A stretch of DNA of 64,000 bases from contig JBGTHQ010000022.1 of NCBI GenBank assembly GCA_041746135.1, positions 1 through 64,000 of the forward strand, read 5' to 3'. Made by a program: the position numbers and the translations under genes. Shown piece by piece: positions 1 through 8,615 of this stretch (its first letter is position 1; every line of letters begins with the position of its first letter). The notes beneath the pieces were generated by a model. It made no database searches and had not been told where the DNA came from. It saw only the letters and a list, made by a program, of their open reading frames with translations. The stretch comes from Alg239-R122 sp041746135 (lineage in GTDB: Bacteria; Pseudomonadota; Alphaproteobacteria; Sphingomonadales; Sphingomonadaceae).

Positions 1-1293
1 GCGCATCCATTCCTGAATGAAGGGCCCGGACGTGTCCCACATGTTGATCTGGGGATCGAGCCCGGTGGCGACGCCCTCCACCATGACCATCGTCTTTTGC
101 AGCAGGAGCAAGTGCGGCTGCGTCTGCATGTCGAAATCGCGGGTAATGGCGAACAGGCTGTCGAGCATCTGCCCCACCGACAGCTCGCTCACTGGCTTGC
201 CGCGTGTCGGCTCGCCCACGGCGCGCAGCGCGGTCGCGAACTCATCGACATTATGATAGCTCGGCACATATTGCGCTTCGAAATGGATTTCCGCGACGCG
301 TTTGTAGTTTCCTGTGGTCAGCCCGTAGAGAATTTCCGCCAGCCAGAATCGCGCCTGCCGGTTGATCCGGCCCATAATGCCGAAATCGATTGCAGCGATC
401 GTGCCGTCAGCTTTCACGAACAAATTGCCCTGGTGCATGTCGGCGTGGAAATAGCCCGCGCTGATCGCCTGTTTCAGGAAATTGAGCACCAGCCGGTTGG
501 CGAGTTCGTCGAGATCGTGGCCCGCAGCCTTTAGCTCCTCGATCCTGGAAATCTTGATTCCGTTCACCCATTCGAGCGTCAGCACGCGGCCCGATGTCCT
601 GTCCCAGTCGATTTCGGGAATCTCGTAATGATGGTCGGACTGCATCGCCTCACGCAGTTCGGAAGCGCTCGCGGCCTCGCGGCGCAGGTCGAGCTCACGC
701 AACGTCCAGCGTTTCAGGTTGGCGATGACCAGACGCGGACGCAACCGGGCCGCCTCGCCGCCTAAAGCTTCGAGATGCGCGGCCGCCCATTCGTAAGTTT
801 CGATATCGCGCGCGAATTTCTTGCGGATTCCGGGCCGCAACACCTTGACCGCGACATCGCGGCCCTCGGTCGTTACAGCGCGGTGCACCTGCGCGATCGA
901 GGCGGCACCGACGGGCTTGGGATCGATCGAGCGGAACAGTTGGGCTACGGGCTTGCTCAGGCCGCGTTCGAGTTCCTGTTCGATGTCCGCAAACGCAACC
1001 GGCGGCAAGTCGTCCTGCAGATACATCAGGTTCCGCGCCGCTTCCTCCCCCACGACATCGGGGCGCGTGGCGAGCGTCTGGCCCAGCTTGATCGCCGCAG
1101 GGCCGATGGCGCGAAAGGCCCCGGCATAATCGGGCTGTTTCGGCTGGAACGTCCCCAGCCGCGCGATGCGAACCATGCGTTTGACCTGAACCGGCGTATT
1201 GGGGTCTTTCTCGATACCCCGTAGCGCGCCATGCCGCGCCAGTATCCGCCCCCAGCGCAGGAGGCGGAAAATGTGCGTTGCCGGGCGGGTCAT
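1..1293 (-). CDS. ubiB: UbiB/ABC1-family ubiquinone biosynthesis kinase-like protein (3' end outside window)
   Basis: Atypical kinase/ATPase of the UbiB (ABC1/ADCK) family, needed for ubiquinone biosynthesis at the membrane. I read 431 codons in frame from the ATG at 1293 to base 1 without a stop; the C-terminus, where the family usually has membrane helices, lies outside the window. Visible family signatures are KLGQ (about residue 70), the alanine-rich loop PVGAASIAQVH (about 128) that replaces a normal P-loop, VAVKVLRPG, the catalytic-loop-like HADMHQGN and the metal-binding AIDFGIMG. It follows ubiE on the same strand with a 69-bp gap, the usual alphaproteobacterial ubiE-ubiB arrangement. 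The start was chosen because the protein then begins MTRPATHIFRLL, as in relatives. Confidence 0.93.
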   Translation of the reverse strand, partial: MTRPATHIFRLLRWGRILARHGALRGIEKDPNTPVQVKRMVRIARLGTFQPKQPDYAGAFRAIGPAAIKLGQTLATRPDVVGEEAARNLMYLQDDLPPVAFADIEQELERGLSKPVAQLFRSIDPKPVGAASIAQVHRAVTTEGRDVAVKVLRPGIRKKFARDIETYEWAAAHLEALGGEAARLRPRLVIANLKRWTLRELDLRREAASASELREAMQSDHHYEIPEIDWDRTSGRVLTLEWVNGIKISRIEELKAAGHDLDELANRLVLNFLKQAISAGYFHADMHQGNLFVKADGTIAAIDFGIMGRINRQARFWLAEILYGLTTGNYKRVAEIHFEAQYVPSYHNVDEFATALRAVGEPTRGKPVSELSVGQMLDSLFAITRDFDMQTQPHLLLLQKTMVMVEGVATGLDPQINMWDTSGPFIQEWMR

Positions 1294-1362
1294 GGTGCGA
1301 TCCCATCACGGGGATAAGCGGCACCGGCGAGTGAGCGAGCGCAAGCCCAAAAAACGCCCATT

Positions 1363-2094
1363 CTATATTTTCCACCCGCTATGGATCGCGACCAGCCCGC
1401 CCAGCAAAGGCTCGACCCTGGTGCGTGCAAAGCCCGCGTCTTTTATCATTCCCTCGAATGCATCCATGCCCGGGAACCGGGCGATGGACTCAGCCAGATA
1501 GCGATAGCTTTCCTCGTCGCCCGAAATCACCTTGCCCAATTTGGGCAGTATCTTGTGGCTATATTGCTCATAGAGCTTGTCGAAACCGGGCCAGAGCGTC
1601 TGCGAAAATTCCATGCAGTAAAATCGCCCGCCATAGCGCAGCACACGGTGCGCCTCTTTGAGCGCGCGGTCGATATAGGTAACATTGCGGATGCCGAATA
1701 CGATCGTATAGGCGTCGAATATACGGGCCGGAAAGTTCAGTTCCTCGGCATTCTGCTCGCTCCATATCAAGGATGTTTCGCCCTGCTTTGCAGCACGCGC
1801 CATCCCGACATTCAGCATATCGTCGTTGATATCCGACACGGTGACGTTCGCTCGGTGCTTGGCCATACGAAAGGCGATATCGCCGGTGCCGCCGGCCATA
1901 TCGAGTATGTCCTCGCCAGCTTGCGGTTTAACGCGGCGCACGAACCGGTTTTTCCAGATCCGGTGGCTGCCCGCCGTCATTGCGTCGTTCATCAGATCGT
2001 AATTGTGCGCGACGTTCGAAAATATCCCGCCCACCCGCGCCTGTTTCTCGCGCGCATTGATGTCTTGATAGCCAAAGGGCACTGTATCGGTCAT
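1363..2094 (-). CDS. ubiE: UbiE/COQ5 C-methyltransferase for ubiquinone/menaquinone
   Basis: Class I SAM-dependent methyltransferase that C-methylates the benzoquinol (or demethylmenaquinol) ring in quinone biosynthesis. The 243-residue length is normal for the family. The SAM-binding motif DMAGGTGDIAF is at about residues 65-75, after the family N-terminal segment FSNVAHNYDLMNDAMTAG, and the C-terminal part contains GGLVAIHSGWKI. It is the promoter-proximal gene of the ubiE-ubiB pair and diverges from mutM, whose start is 73 bp away, so both promoters share this short interval. Confidence 0.96.
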   Translation of the reverse strand: MTDTVPFGYQDINAREKQARVGGIFSNVAHNYDLMNDAMTAGSHRIWKNRFVRRVKPQAGEDILDMAGGTGDIAFRMAKHRANVTVSDINDDMLNVGMARAAKQGETSLIWSEQNAEELNFPARIFDAYTIVFGIRNVTYIDRALKEAHRVLRYGGRFYCMEFSQTLWPGFDKLYEQYSHKILPKLGKVISGDEESYRYLAESIARFPGMDAFEGMIKDAGFARTRVEPLLGGLVAIHSGWKI

Positions 2095-2167
2095 GCGTGG
2101 TTATGTAGCCATTGTTCGCGCCAACGGAAAGGCTGTTAAGACAGATTTTTAATGCTACATCACCTCC

Positions 2168-2980
2168 ATGCCAGAATTACCCGAAGTCGAAACCACCGTG
2201 CGCGGACTGGAAGCCGTTCTTGATGGCCAGACGCTCGCGGAAGTCACACCGCGGCGCGCCGATTTGCGCTGGCCGATGCCGGTCGATCTGCGCCAGCGTT
2301 TGACCGGCGCAACCGTCATCGGCCTGTCGCGCCGCGCCAAATATGGCCTGATCACCACTAACCGCGAGGATACGCTGATATTCCATCTCGGCATGTCGGG
2401 CCGCTGGCGGATCGAGCCTGATGAAATCGGCAAACATGACCATTTCGTTCTGCGTACCACGGGCGGGCTTACGCTCGCGCTCAACGACCCGCGCCGTTTT
2501 GGTTCGCTCGACCTGATGCCGACCGCGGACTTGGACAGCTTTCCCGCCTTCGCGAAAATGGGGCCCGAGCCATTGGGCGAAACTTTCGATGCCGATTATC
2601 TGCACGGCGTACTGAAAGGCAAAGCCCAACCCATCAAGCTGTCGCTGCTCGACCAGCGGATCGTCGCGGGGCTCGGCAATATCTATGTATGCGAGGCGCT
2701 GAACATGGCGGGCATTTCGCCCAACCGCAAAGCCGGCAATATTTCCAGGGCCCGCCTCGTGGTGCTGGTCGCGGCGATCAAGACGGTATTGATCCAGGCC
2801 ATCAAAGCGGGCGGCTCCACCTTGCGCGATTACGCCCGCCCCGATGGCGAGCTCGGCTATTTCGCCAAGCAATGGCGCGTCTATGGCAAAAAAGGTCAGG
2901 ACTGCCCGTGCGGGGGGACTGTAGCTCGCTTCGCACAGGGAGGAAGGAGTACGTTCTGGTGCCGCACATGCCAGCACTAA
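2168..2980 (+). CDS. mutM: Formamidopyrimidine-DNA glycosylase (Fpg/MutM)
   Basis: Bifunctional glycosylase/AP lyase that removes 8-oxoguanine and ring-opened purines. The protein starts MPELPEVET, giving the catalytic Pro and Glu after Met removal, and Lys58 sits in RRAKYGLI. The H2TH region is followed by a C-terminal zinc finger. In that finger the first cysteine pair is spaced C-P-C and the second C-R-T-C, around the usual QGGRSTF loop; most homologues have CxxC for the first pair. Length is 270 residues, normal for the family. It is divergent from ubiE and followed by rpsT. Confidence 0.96.
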   Translation: MPELPEVETTVRGLEAVLDGQTLAEVTPRRADLRWPMPVDLRQRLTGATVIGLSRRAKYGLITTNREDTLIFHLGMSGRWRIEPDEIGKHDHFVLRTTGGLTLALNDPRRFGSLDLMPTADLDSFPAFAKMGPEPLGETFDADYLHGVLKGKAQPIKLSLLDQRIVAGLGNIYVCEALNMAGISPNRKAGNISRARLVVLVAAIKTVLIQAIKAGGSTLRDYARPDGELGYFAKQWRVYGKKGQDCPCGGTVARFAQGGRSTFWCRTCQH

Positions 2981-3161
2981 AATTATCGTTTTGTGCAGAT
3001 GAGCTATCCCTAATGATACGGACAAATTTCGCAAAGAATCGTTGACCTAAACCAGCACGCGCGTTATGACCCGCCCTTCATGGCGCAGGGCCGTGCATTT
3101 TGCCTTGTCATTTTCACACCTGATGCCGACCGGATTTACGATACCAAAAAGGTAATTACAT

Positions 3162-3425
3162 ATGGCAAATACGCCGCAATCGAAGAAACGCATCCGCCGC
3201 AACGATCGCCGTGCGGAAATCAACGGCGCTCGCGTTGGCCGTATTCGCACCTACGTCAAAAAAGCCGAAGCCGCTCTGGAAGCAGGCGACAAGCAAGCCG
3301 CCACCGAAGCGATGGCGATTGTACAGCCCGAAATGGCGCGCGGCGTGGCCAAGGGACTGATGCACAAGAATACGGCGGCGCGTAAATATTCGCGGCTCAA
3401 CAAGCGCTTGGTCGCGCTCGGCTAA
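3162..3425 (+). CDS. rpsT: 30S ribosomal protein S20
   Basis: Primary 16S rRNA-binding protein. The 87 residues are almost entirely helical and basic, beginning MANTPQSKKRIRRN and ending in the conserved helix KNTAARKYSRLNKRL. An AAGGT-type ribosome binding site precedes the ATG. A rho-independent terminator follows about 40 bp after the stop. The rpsT-dnaA order is common in alphaproteobacteria. Confidence 0.97.
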   Translation: MANTPQSKKRIRRNDRRAEINGARVGRIRTYVKKAEAALEAGDKQAATEAMAIVQPEMARGVAKGLMHKNTAARKYSRLNKRLVALG

Positions 3426-3465
3426 CATTGCGCATGCAATAAGAGCATATACGCTCAACTCTATT

Positions 3466-3498
3466 AACCCCGTTGGGCCTTTCGCCTGCGGGGTTTTT
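3466..3498 (+). terminator. Rho-independent terminator of rpsT
   Basis: Inverted repeat AACCCCG / CGGGGTT (3466-3472 and 3489-3495) followed by a T run, directly downstream of rpsT. Classic intrinsic terminator geometry. Confidence 0.8.
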
Positions 3499-4004
3499 CT
3501 ATGTATATTGGGCCTCATCATAATTGGCCATACAGTCGTTCGATCGGTCTTGAATGAGGACTAAAACGGCTTCTTTGAATTATATGGATTTTCAAATTTT
3601 GGCAATGTGCCGGGTCAATTTCCCCTATTTTGTACAATGCAGGACTTCCCACGATTCGTGGAAAATCAGCGCCCATAAATGTATAGTTTATTATTTTAAA
3701 TCAGATAGTTGACTATGTTTTTGACGCTTTATATCGGTTTTGGGTGAGTCAAATCCTTTATTTCAGTTTTTTTACACAAACGACCTTGCTTGACTCGTAT
3801 CCGACTGTCTAAACATAGGGCATCGAAATTGGCGGAGGGGTTATCGCAGCATTGCGATAATGTGTCGTTTTGTACATTTTAGATTGGTATCCTGAGATCG
3901 GAGAACCCGGTTTTCCGTTATTCCATTGGTGCGTCCGGATGGTCCGGAACATTAGCTGGACGCTGTGCAGCCGAATACGTGCAAACACGGGTGTCGTCTC
4001 ATGA
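3499..4004. other. AT-rich intergenic region upstream of dnaA
   Basis: About 500 bp without a credible gene, clearly richer in A+T than the flanks. It contains several TTGAC hexamers (for example near 3708, 3718 and 3790) that could be -35 elements, two TTTTGTACA-type words (near 3628 and 3869) and a 20-bp palindromic element at 3841-3860. I found no consensus DnaA box (TTATCCACA or its complement), so I do not call an origin here, although a dnaA leader or regulatory role is plausible. Confidence 0.5.
3841..3860. promoter_or_regulatory. 20-bp perfect inverted repeat in the dnaA upstream region
   Basis: TTATCGCA and TGCGATAA form perfect 8-bp arms around a 4-base spacer (GCAT). It lies about 150 bp before the dnaA start. 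It could be the binding site of a dimeric regulator or a hairpin in the dnaA leader; there is no U tract after it, so it is unlikely to be a terminator. Confidence 0.45.
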
Positions 4005-5594
4005 GTGGATCATAATCCACCGAAACAAAAATATAAGGGATTGCGGGCAAATGAGGCGGTATCGAGCAATATGACAGGTAGCAATGCGATAATCGGTGCA
4101 TCCCAGACCCGTATTTCCGAAAATTCCGATACCGATGGTGCAAATGCGGAAGAGCGCAGCGCAGCGTGGGCAGCCGACTGGTCGGAAATCAGCCAGGGTC
4201 TGAAAAAAGACTTGGGCGGACAGATCCATGCGCAATGGATCCGCCCGATCGAACCCGGCCGTTTCTGTCGCACCACCGGCACGCTGGAGCTTTATCTGCC
4301 CTCCGATTTCTCCGCCAACTGGGTCAACGACCGGTTTGCCGACCGCCTCTCGCTGGCATGGAAAATCGCGCGGCCCGAAGTGCGCAGCCTGAAAATTTCC
4401 GCGCATCCCAAAAACGCGCACATGCACGAGTTGCGCAGCCGGCGCAGCGAACATTCTCCCGGCCTGATGAACCACGCCGCTGGCGGCCAGTTTGGCAACG
4501 GCAAAGCGGGTTTCAACCCTAATGAAGACTTCCTGCTCGCTTTCGGCGGAGACATGGCGCACGCGCCCGCACAGCTCGGTCTCGATATTTCGCTCACTTT
4601 CGACAATTTCGTCACCGGCGAGGCTAATATCTTGGGCCGTAACGCCGCCCAGCGCATGGCCGCGCTTGAAAAACCGCAATTCACCCCGCTCTATCTCAAG
4701 GCCCCGACCGGTCAGGGCAAAACGCACCTGCTGCACGCGATCGGCAATCAATATGCGATCGCCAAACCCGAAGCGCGGATATTTTACTGCTCGGCCGAAC
4801 GCTTCATGATCGAATTCGTGTCGGCAATGCGGCAGAATAAGATGATGGAATTCAAGGCGCGGCTGCGCGGGTTCGACATGCTGCTCGTCGACGATATCCA
4901 GTTCATCATCGGCAAAGCCTCGACGCAGGAGGAATTTTTGCACACGATCGACGCGCTACTGGGCGCGGGCAAGCGGCTGATTGTGGCATCGGACCGCGCA
5001 CCGCAGGCCTTGGACGGCGTGGATCAAAGACTCTTGTCGCGCCTGTCCATGGGCCTGGTCGCCGATATGCAGCCCGCCGATATCGAGCTGCGCAGAAAAA
5101 TCCTGCGCGCGCGTCTGTCCCAGTTTACGCCGTGCAATGTCGGTGAGGACGTGATCGAGTTTCTCGCCCGCACCATCAGCCGCAACGTGCGCGAGCTGGT
5201 CGGCGGTCTCAACAAGCTGATCGCGTATGCACAACTGACCGGCCAGCCGGTAAGCCTCGCGCTGGCACAGGAACAGCTGTCCGATATCTTGAGCGCCAAC
5301 CGCCGCCGTATCACGATCGATGAGATCCAGCGCACGGTGTGCCAGTTCTACAAGCTGGACCGCAGCGAAATGTCCTCTAAGCGCCGGGCCCGCGCCATCG
5401 TGCGTCCGCGTCAGGTGGCAATGTATCTCGCCAAGGTGCTGACCCCGCGCTCCTATCCCGAGATCGGCCGCAAATTCGGTGGGCGCGATCACAGCACCGT
5501 GATCCACGCCGTCCGCCTGATCGAAGATTTGCGGACCCGCGATGCTGATATGGACGGCGATGTGCGGACCTTGCTGCAACAGCTGGAAAGCTAA
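4005..5594 (+). CDS. dnaA: Chromosomal replication initiator protein DnaA
   Basis: AAA+ ATPase that binds DnaA boxes and opens the origin. Domain I (interaction) is near residues 50-130, then a linker. AAA+ domain III has a Walker A-like APTGQGKTHLL (about residue 232) and Walker B LLVDDIQF (about 293). Domain IV carries the DNA-binding signature GRDHSTVIHAVR near the C-terminus. The first Gly of the usual Walker A (GGVGLGKT) is Ala-Pro-Thr here, while the GKT is intact. The start is uncertain: the longest frame opens with GTG at 4005, and an in-frame ATG lies at 4071; neither has a strong Shine-Dalgarno sequence, and both leave domain I intact. Confidence 0.95.
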   Translation: MDHNPPKQKYKGLRANEAVSSNMTGSNAIIGASQTRISENSDTDGANAEERSAAWAADWSEISQGLKKDLGGQIHAQWIRPIEPGRFCRTTGTLELYLPSDFSANWVNDRFADRLSLAWKIARPEVRSLKISAHPKNAHMHELRSRRSEHSPGLMNHAAGGQFGNGKAGFNPNEDFLLAFGGDMAHAPAQLGLDISLTFDNFVTGEANILGRNAAQRMAALEKPQFTPLYLKAPTGQGKTHLLHAIGNQYAIAKPEARIFYCSAERFMIEFVSAMRQNKMMEFKARLRGFDMLLVDDIQFIIGKASTQEEFLHTIDALLGAGKRLIVASDRAPQALDGVDQRLLSRLSMGLVADMQPADIELRRKILRARLSQFTPCNVGEDVIEFLARTISRNVRELVGGLNKLIAYAQLTGQPVSLALAQEQLSDILSANRRRITIDEIQRTVCQFYKLDRSEMSSKRRARAIVRPRQVAMYLAKVLTPRSYPEIGRKFGGRDHSTVIHAVRLIEDLRTRDADMDGDVRTLLQQLES

Positions 5595-5617
5595 GTTTGT
5601 ACGATAATCGCGAAAAC

Positions 5618-5730
5618 CGTCACTCCCGGCTCGACCGGGGGTCCATTTTCTGACCGTTTCCCCCTAAAGGAGAGTTCAGGAAATGGATGACCTGCGGTCA
5701 TCTGCGATTCCCCGCTTTCGCGGGAACGAC
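5618..5730. repeat. Imperfect palindromic intergenic repeat (REP/MITE-like)
   Basis: Nested inverted repeats: outer arms related to GTCACTCCCGG and CGGGAACGAC, inner arms CCATTTTCTGA and TCAGGAAATGG, plus a local CCCGCTTTCGCGGG hairpin. The GTCATTCCCGC-type arm is, from memory, a common dispersed intergenic element in sphingomonad genomes. It lies between dnaA and the next gene and may act as a transcript 3' end. The repeat family was not confirmed by a genome-wide count. Confidence 0.55.
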
Positions 5731-5750
5731 TATGTTGTTAGGCTGTTTTA

Positions 5751-6512
5751 ATGACCAGCCTGACCGATACACAGCTTGACCGTTATGCGCGGCATATCAT
5801 CCTGCCGCAAATTGGCGGCGCGGGTCAGGCCAGATTGCTGAGCGCGCATGTGCTGGTGGTTGGTGCAGGCGGCATCGGTTGCCCTGCCCTGCAATATCTG
5901 GCTGCGGCTGGCGTCGGGCAGCTCACAATAGTCGATGACGATATTGTTTCGCTTTCCAACCTCCAGCGACAGGTACTGTTTTGCGAAAGCGATATCGGCG
6001 CGCCCAAAGTCGAGGCCGCCAAAACCGCCTTGGCCCGTATTAATCCCAATAGTATAATAAACGCGCTGCAGGAAAGACTGACAGCGGTTAACGGCGCGGC
6101 ATGGGTCGCAAACGCGGATGTCGTGGTGGACGGCAGCGACAATTTTGCCACCCGTCTGGCCGTCAACGATCTCGCCTGTCGAGCGCAAGTGCCGCTGATT
6201 TCTGCCGCCATTGGCCAGTTTCAGGGCCAAGTCGGCACGTTCCGGGGCTGGCGCGACGACGCGCCTTGCTATCGCTGCTTTGTCGGCGATGCTTTCGATG
6301 CCGAAGATTGCGACACCTGCGCCGAAAACGGCGTGCTGGGCGCTATGGTGGGGATGATGGGCAGCTTTGCCGCGATGGAGACCATTCGCGTGCTCACCGG
6401 TTTCGGCGATGACCCGACAGGAAAAATCCATATCTATGACGGACTGAAACCCGCGATGCGAACGATCGCTCTGGCCAAAGACCCTTGTTGCTCGACATGC
6501 CGGAACAAATAG
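5751..6512 (+). CDS. MoeB/ThiF/HesA-family E1-like adenylyltransferase
   Basis: Enzyme that adenylates the C-terminal Gly-Gly of a ubiquitin-like sulfur carrier (MoaD or ThiS) for molybdopterin or thiamine synthesis. The nucleotide-binding VVGAGGIGCPALQYL is at about residues 33-47, the Arg-containing LSNLQRQVLF at about 67, and VVDGSDNFATR near 125. A zinc-binding CYRC pairs with the C-terminal CSTC, and CDTCAENGVLGAM is at the usual Cys/loop position. Length (253) fits MoeB. No sulfur-carrier gene is adjacent, so MoaD versus ThiS cannot be decided here. Confidence 0.88.
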   Translation: MTSLTDTQLDRYARHIILPQIGGAGQARLLSAHVLVVGAGGIGCPALQYLAAAGVGQLTIVDDDIVSLSNLQRQVLFCESDIGAPKVEAAKTALARINPNSIINALQERLTAVNGAAWVANADVVVDGSDNFATRLAVNDLACRAQVPLISAAIGQFQGQVGTFRGWRDDAPCYRCFVGDAFDAEDCDTCAENGVLGAMVGMMGSFAAMETIRVLTGFGDDPTGKIHIYDGLKPAMRTIALAKDPCCSTCRNK

Positions 6513-6546
6513 GGCTATTATATCCTTCATTTCAGGGAAGATAGTT

Positions 6547-6957
6547 ATGACATTGCCGGTAACAGCGTTAACCGCCGCAATTTGCGCGATTATGATCCTG
6601 CTGACCGCGATCGCTACCGTACGGCAGCGTTTAAAGGCGCGGGTCGCTTTTGGCGAGGGAGACCGCAATCACGCTTTGGTCGCATCCATTCGCAGCCACG
6701 GCAACCTTACCGAACATGCGCCGATCGTGATCATCATGATCGGATTGCTGGAAATGACAGATGTGCATCACTGGACGCTCACGGGTGTTGCCGTGCTTTT
6801 TCTCGCGGCGCGCGCCTTGCATATTATAGGTCTGCAAGCAGATCATAGTTTAGGCAAAGAGCCGTGGGCCCGAAGTCTCGGCGTCATCGGAACATGGGTG
6901 ACCATGGCCGTACTGATCGGCTGGATTTTATTGCTTGTGGTCACTGTAAACGGATAG
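6547..6957 (+). CDS. MAPEG-family integral membrane protein
   Basis: 136 residues with four predicted membrane helices, typical of the MAPEG superfamily (membrane-associated proteins in eicosanoid and glutathione metabolism). The family-like region RLKARVAFGEGDRN followed by a conserved H/N-containing segment (RSHGNLTEHAPI) is visible after helix 1. It starts 35 bp after the MoeB-like gene. The substrate is unknown; a glutathione-dependent activity is only a family-level expectation. Confidence 0.85.
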   Translation: MTLPVTALTAAICAIMILLTAIATVRQRLKARVAFGEGDRNHALVASIRSHGNLTEHAPIVIIMIGLLEMTDVHHWTLTGVAVLFLAARALHIIGLQADHSLGKEPWARSLGVIGTWVTMAVLIGWILLLVVTVNG

Positions 6958-6966
6958 CCAGCCAAT

Positions 6967-7806
6967 TTAGTTGGCGGTAAATGCTTTCACCACTGCACGC
7001 CCGGCCGGTTGTGCCAACGCCGTGCCATGCGGACCCGGGACGGTGACAAGGGTGACCGTCATCCCCGCCTGTTTCAATTCCTGTTCGAAAGCGCGCATAT
7101 TTTTGGGCTTCACGATCTCGTCATTCTTGCTGGAAATCAGCAATACCGGGGCCTTGGACGCAATTACATAGTCCTGATATGCAAAGCGCGACAATGCCGG
7201 ATCGATTTTCAGGCGGACGAACGGTTTGGCGATTGCGGGAATGAAATTGCGTCCTACCGAGGCGATATCTGCGGCGCTGCCTTCTATGATCAGTCCGTCG
7301 AAACCGCCACCACGCACCATGGCGGCCGCCTGGCTTCCTCCGAACGACAGGCCATAAGCGTATAACCGTCCCGTGCCGGTCCAGCCTTTCTGCCGCAGCG
7401 CATCCAAGAATGTGGGGCCGGTGGCAATCGACGCGTCGATCGTTGGGGGTATATTGGTCCCGCCGCGTCCCGGATAATCGTAAAGAATGATATCGAATCC
7501 GGTGGCGTCGGCCAGCGCCTGCGCGCGCTGCGTCATATCGGCAGTGAAATTGCCGTTGCCGCCGTGATAGACCAGAACGTCTTCGCTTTGCGGATTATCC
7601 AACCGGACGGCATGCATCGTGCCAAGGCCGGGCAAGTCGAGCATTTCGTCGGTCAGACTATAGCCGGAGGGGGCGACAAGTGTATTCGCGCTGTTCTCGG
7701 CGTTCTGCGGAAAAAAACTGCTCTGGTCGATAACCCCGGTACAGCCGCTGACCGCAGTTAAAGACCCCAGCAACAGCGCCGCTTTGACATTGAAAATATT
7801 TCGCAT
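6967..7806 (-). CDS. Alpha/beta-hydrolase lipoprotein
   Basis: 279-residue predicted lipoprotein: positively charged start, hydrophobic segment and lipobox AVSGC near residue 22. The hydrolase fold is supported by the nucleophile elbow GLSFGG (Ser about residue 156), an acid in SSKNDEIV and the catalytic His in PGPHGT. It resembles YfhR/BEM46-type hydrolases. It converges on the MAPEG gene with a 9-bp gap. The substrate cannot be inferred. Confidence 0.8.
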   Translation of the reverse strand: MRNIFNVKAALLLGSLTAVSGCTGVIDQSSFFPQNAENSANTLVAPSGYSLTDEMLDLPGLGTMHAVRLDNPQSEDVLVYHGGNGNFTADMTQRAQALADATGFDIILYDYPGRGGTNIPPTIDASIATGPTFLDALRQKGWTGTGRLYAYGLSFGGSQAAAMVRGGGFDGLIIEGSAADIASVGRNFIPAIAKPFVRLKIDPALSRFAYQDYVIASKAPVLLISSKNDEIVKPKNMRAFEQELKQAGMTVTLVTVPGPHGTALAQPAGRAVVKAFTAN

Positions 7807-7870
7807 AATACCCTCTCCCCAAAAAAACTATATTCTCTCTAACCGATTGAATATATTATGAACAGGACTC

Positions 7871-8575
7871 TCACTGCGCCAGCAATCCATTCACCCATTG
7901 CGGCACGAGAGCACCCGCCGGACCATGCCGACTTTCGTCGAACCAATGGCTGCCTTCGGACGGATCGAGATTGAGTTCGAGTGTTTGCGTGCCATAAGCT
8001 GCGGCCATCTGCACGAAACCCGCGGCAGGATAGACCGCGCCCGACGTGCCGATCGAGACGAACAGGTCGCAGCGGGACAGCGCGGCCTCGATCCGGTCCA
8101 TATGGTACGGCATTTCACCGAACCAAACGATATCGGGCCGCAGCGCTCCCGTAACCCCGCACAAGTCACAGGCTGGACCGTCCAGCAATGTGGCGGGCGA
8201 TCCCTGTGTCCCCTTGCATATCTGGCAAATTGCACTCGTCAATTCCCCATGCATGTGCAGCAATCTTTTCGACCCAGCGCGTTCGTGCAGGTCATCGACA
8301 TTTTGTGTGATCAGCAGCAGCTCGCCCGTCCATTCGGCATCGAGCCTCGCTAGCGCCGCGTGTGCGGCATTGGGCGAGACCGTCTTCAGCGCGGCGCGGC
8401 GTGTATCGTAGAACGTCTGAACCAGTTCGGGGTCACGCGCAAATGCTTCGGGCGTGGCGACATCCTCGACCCGGTGCCCTTCCCATAGGCCATCGGGTCC
8501 GCGAAAGGTGGCTACGCCGCTTTCCGCACTGATCCCCGCACCGGTCAGGATTACGATATTGCGAATATTGCTCAT
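7871..8575 (-). CDS. cobB: NAD-dependent protein deacylase (sirtuin)
   Basis: Class III (SIR2) deacylase removing acyl groups from lysines with NAD. The NAD-binding TGAGISAESGVATFRG is near residues 11-26, TQNVDDLHERAGS carries the conserved QNVD, the catalytic His is in HMHGEL, the zinc cysteines appear as CQIC and CDLC, and IGTSGAVYPA is the nucleotide-binding segment. The start at 8575 gives 234 residues, the family norm. The frame remains open upstream to 8842 but that part overlaps dapB and has no homologous look. It diverges from dapB with 40 bp between starts. Confidence 0.94.
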   Translation of the reverse strand: MSNIRNIVILTGAGISAESGVATFRGPDGLWEGHRVEDVATPEAFARDPELVQTFYDTRRAALKTVSPNAAHAALARLDAEWTGELLLITQNVDDLHERAGSKRLLHMHGELTSAICQICKGTQGSPATLLDGPACDLCGVTGALRPDIVWFGEMPYHMDRIEAALSRCDLFVSIGTSGAVYPAAGFVQMAAAYGTQTLELNLDPSEGSHWFDESRHGPAGALVPQWVNGLLAQ

Positions 8576-8615
8576 CTGCCGCATGAAGCATGAAACAGAT
8601 GGGCAGGACAAGAGC

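Noticed and set aside
3499..4004. Possible replication origin beside dnaA
   Set aside because: AT-rich and contains a palindrome, but I found no DnaA-box cluster; in alphaproteobacteria oriC is often not next to dnaA.
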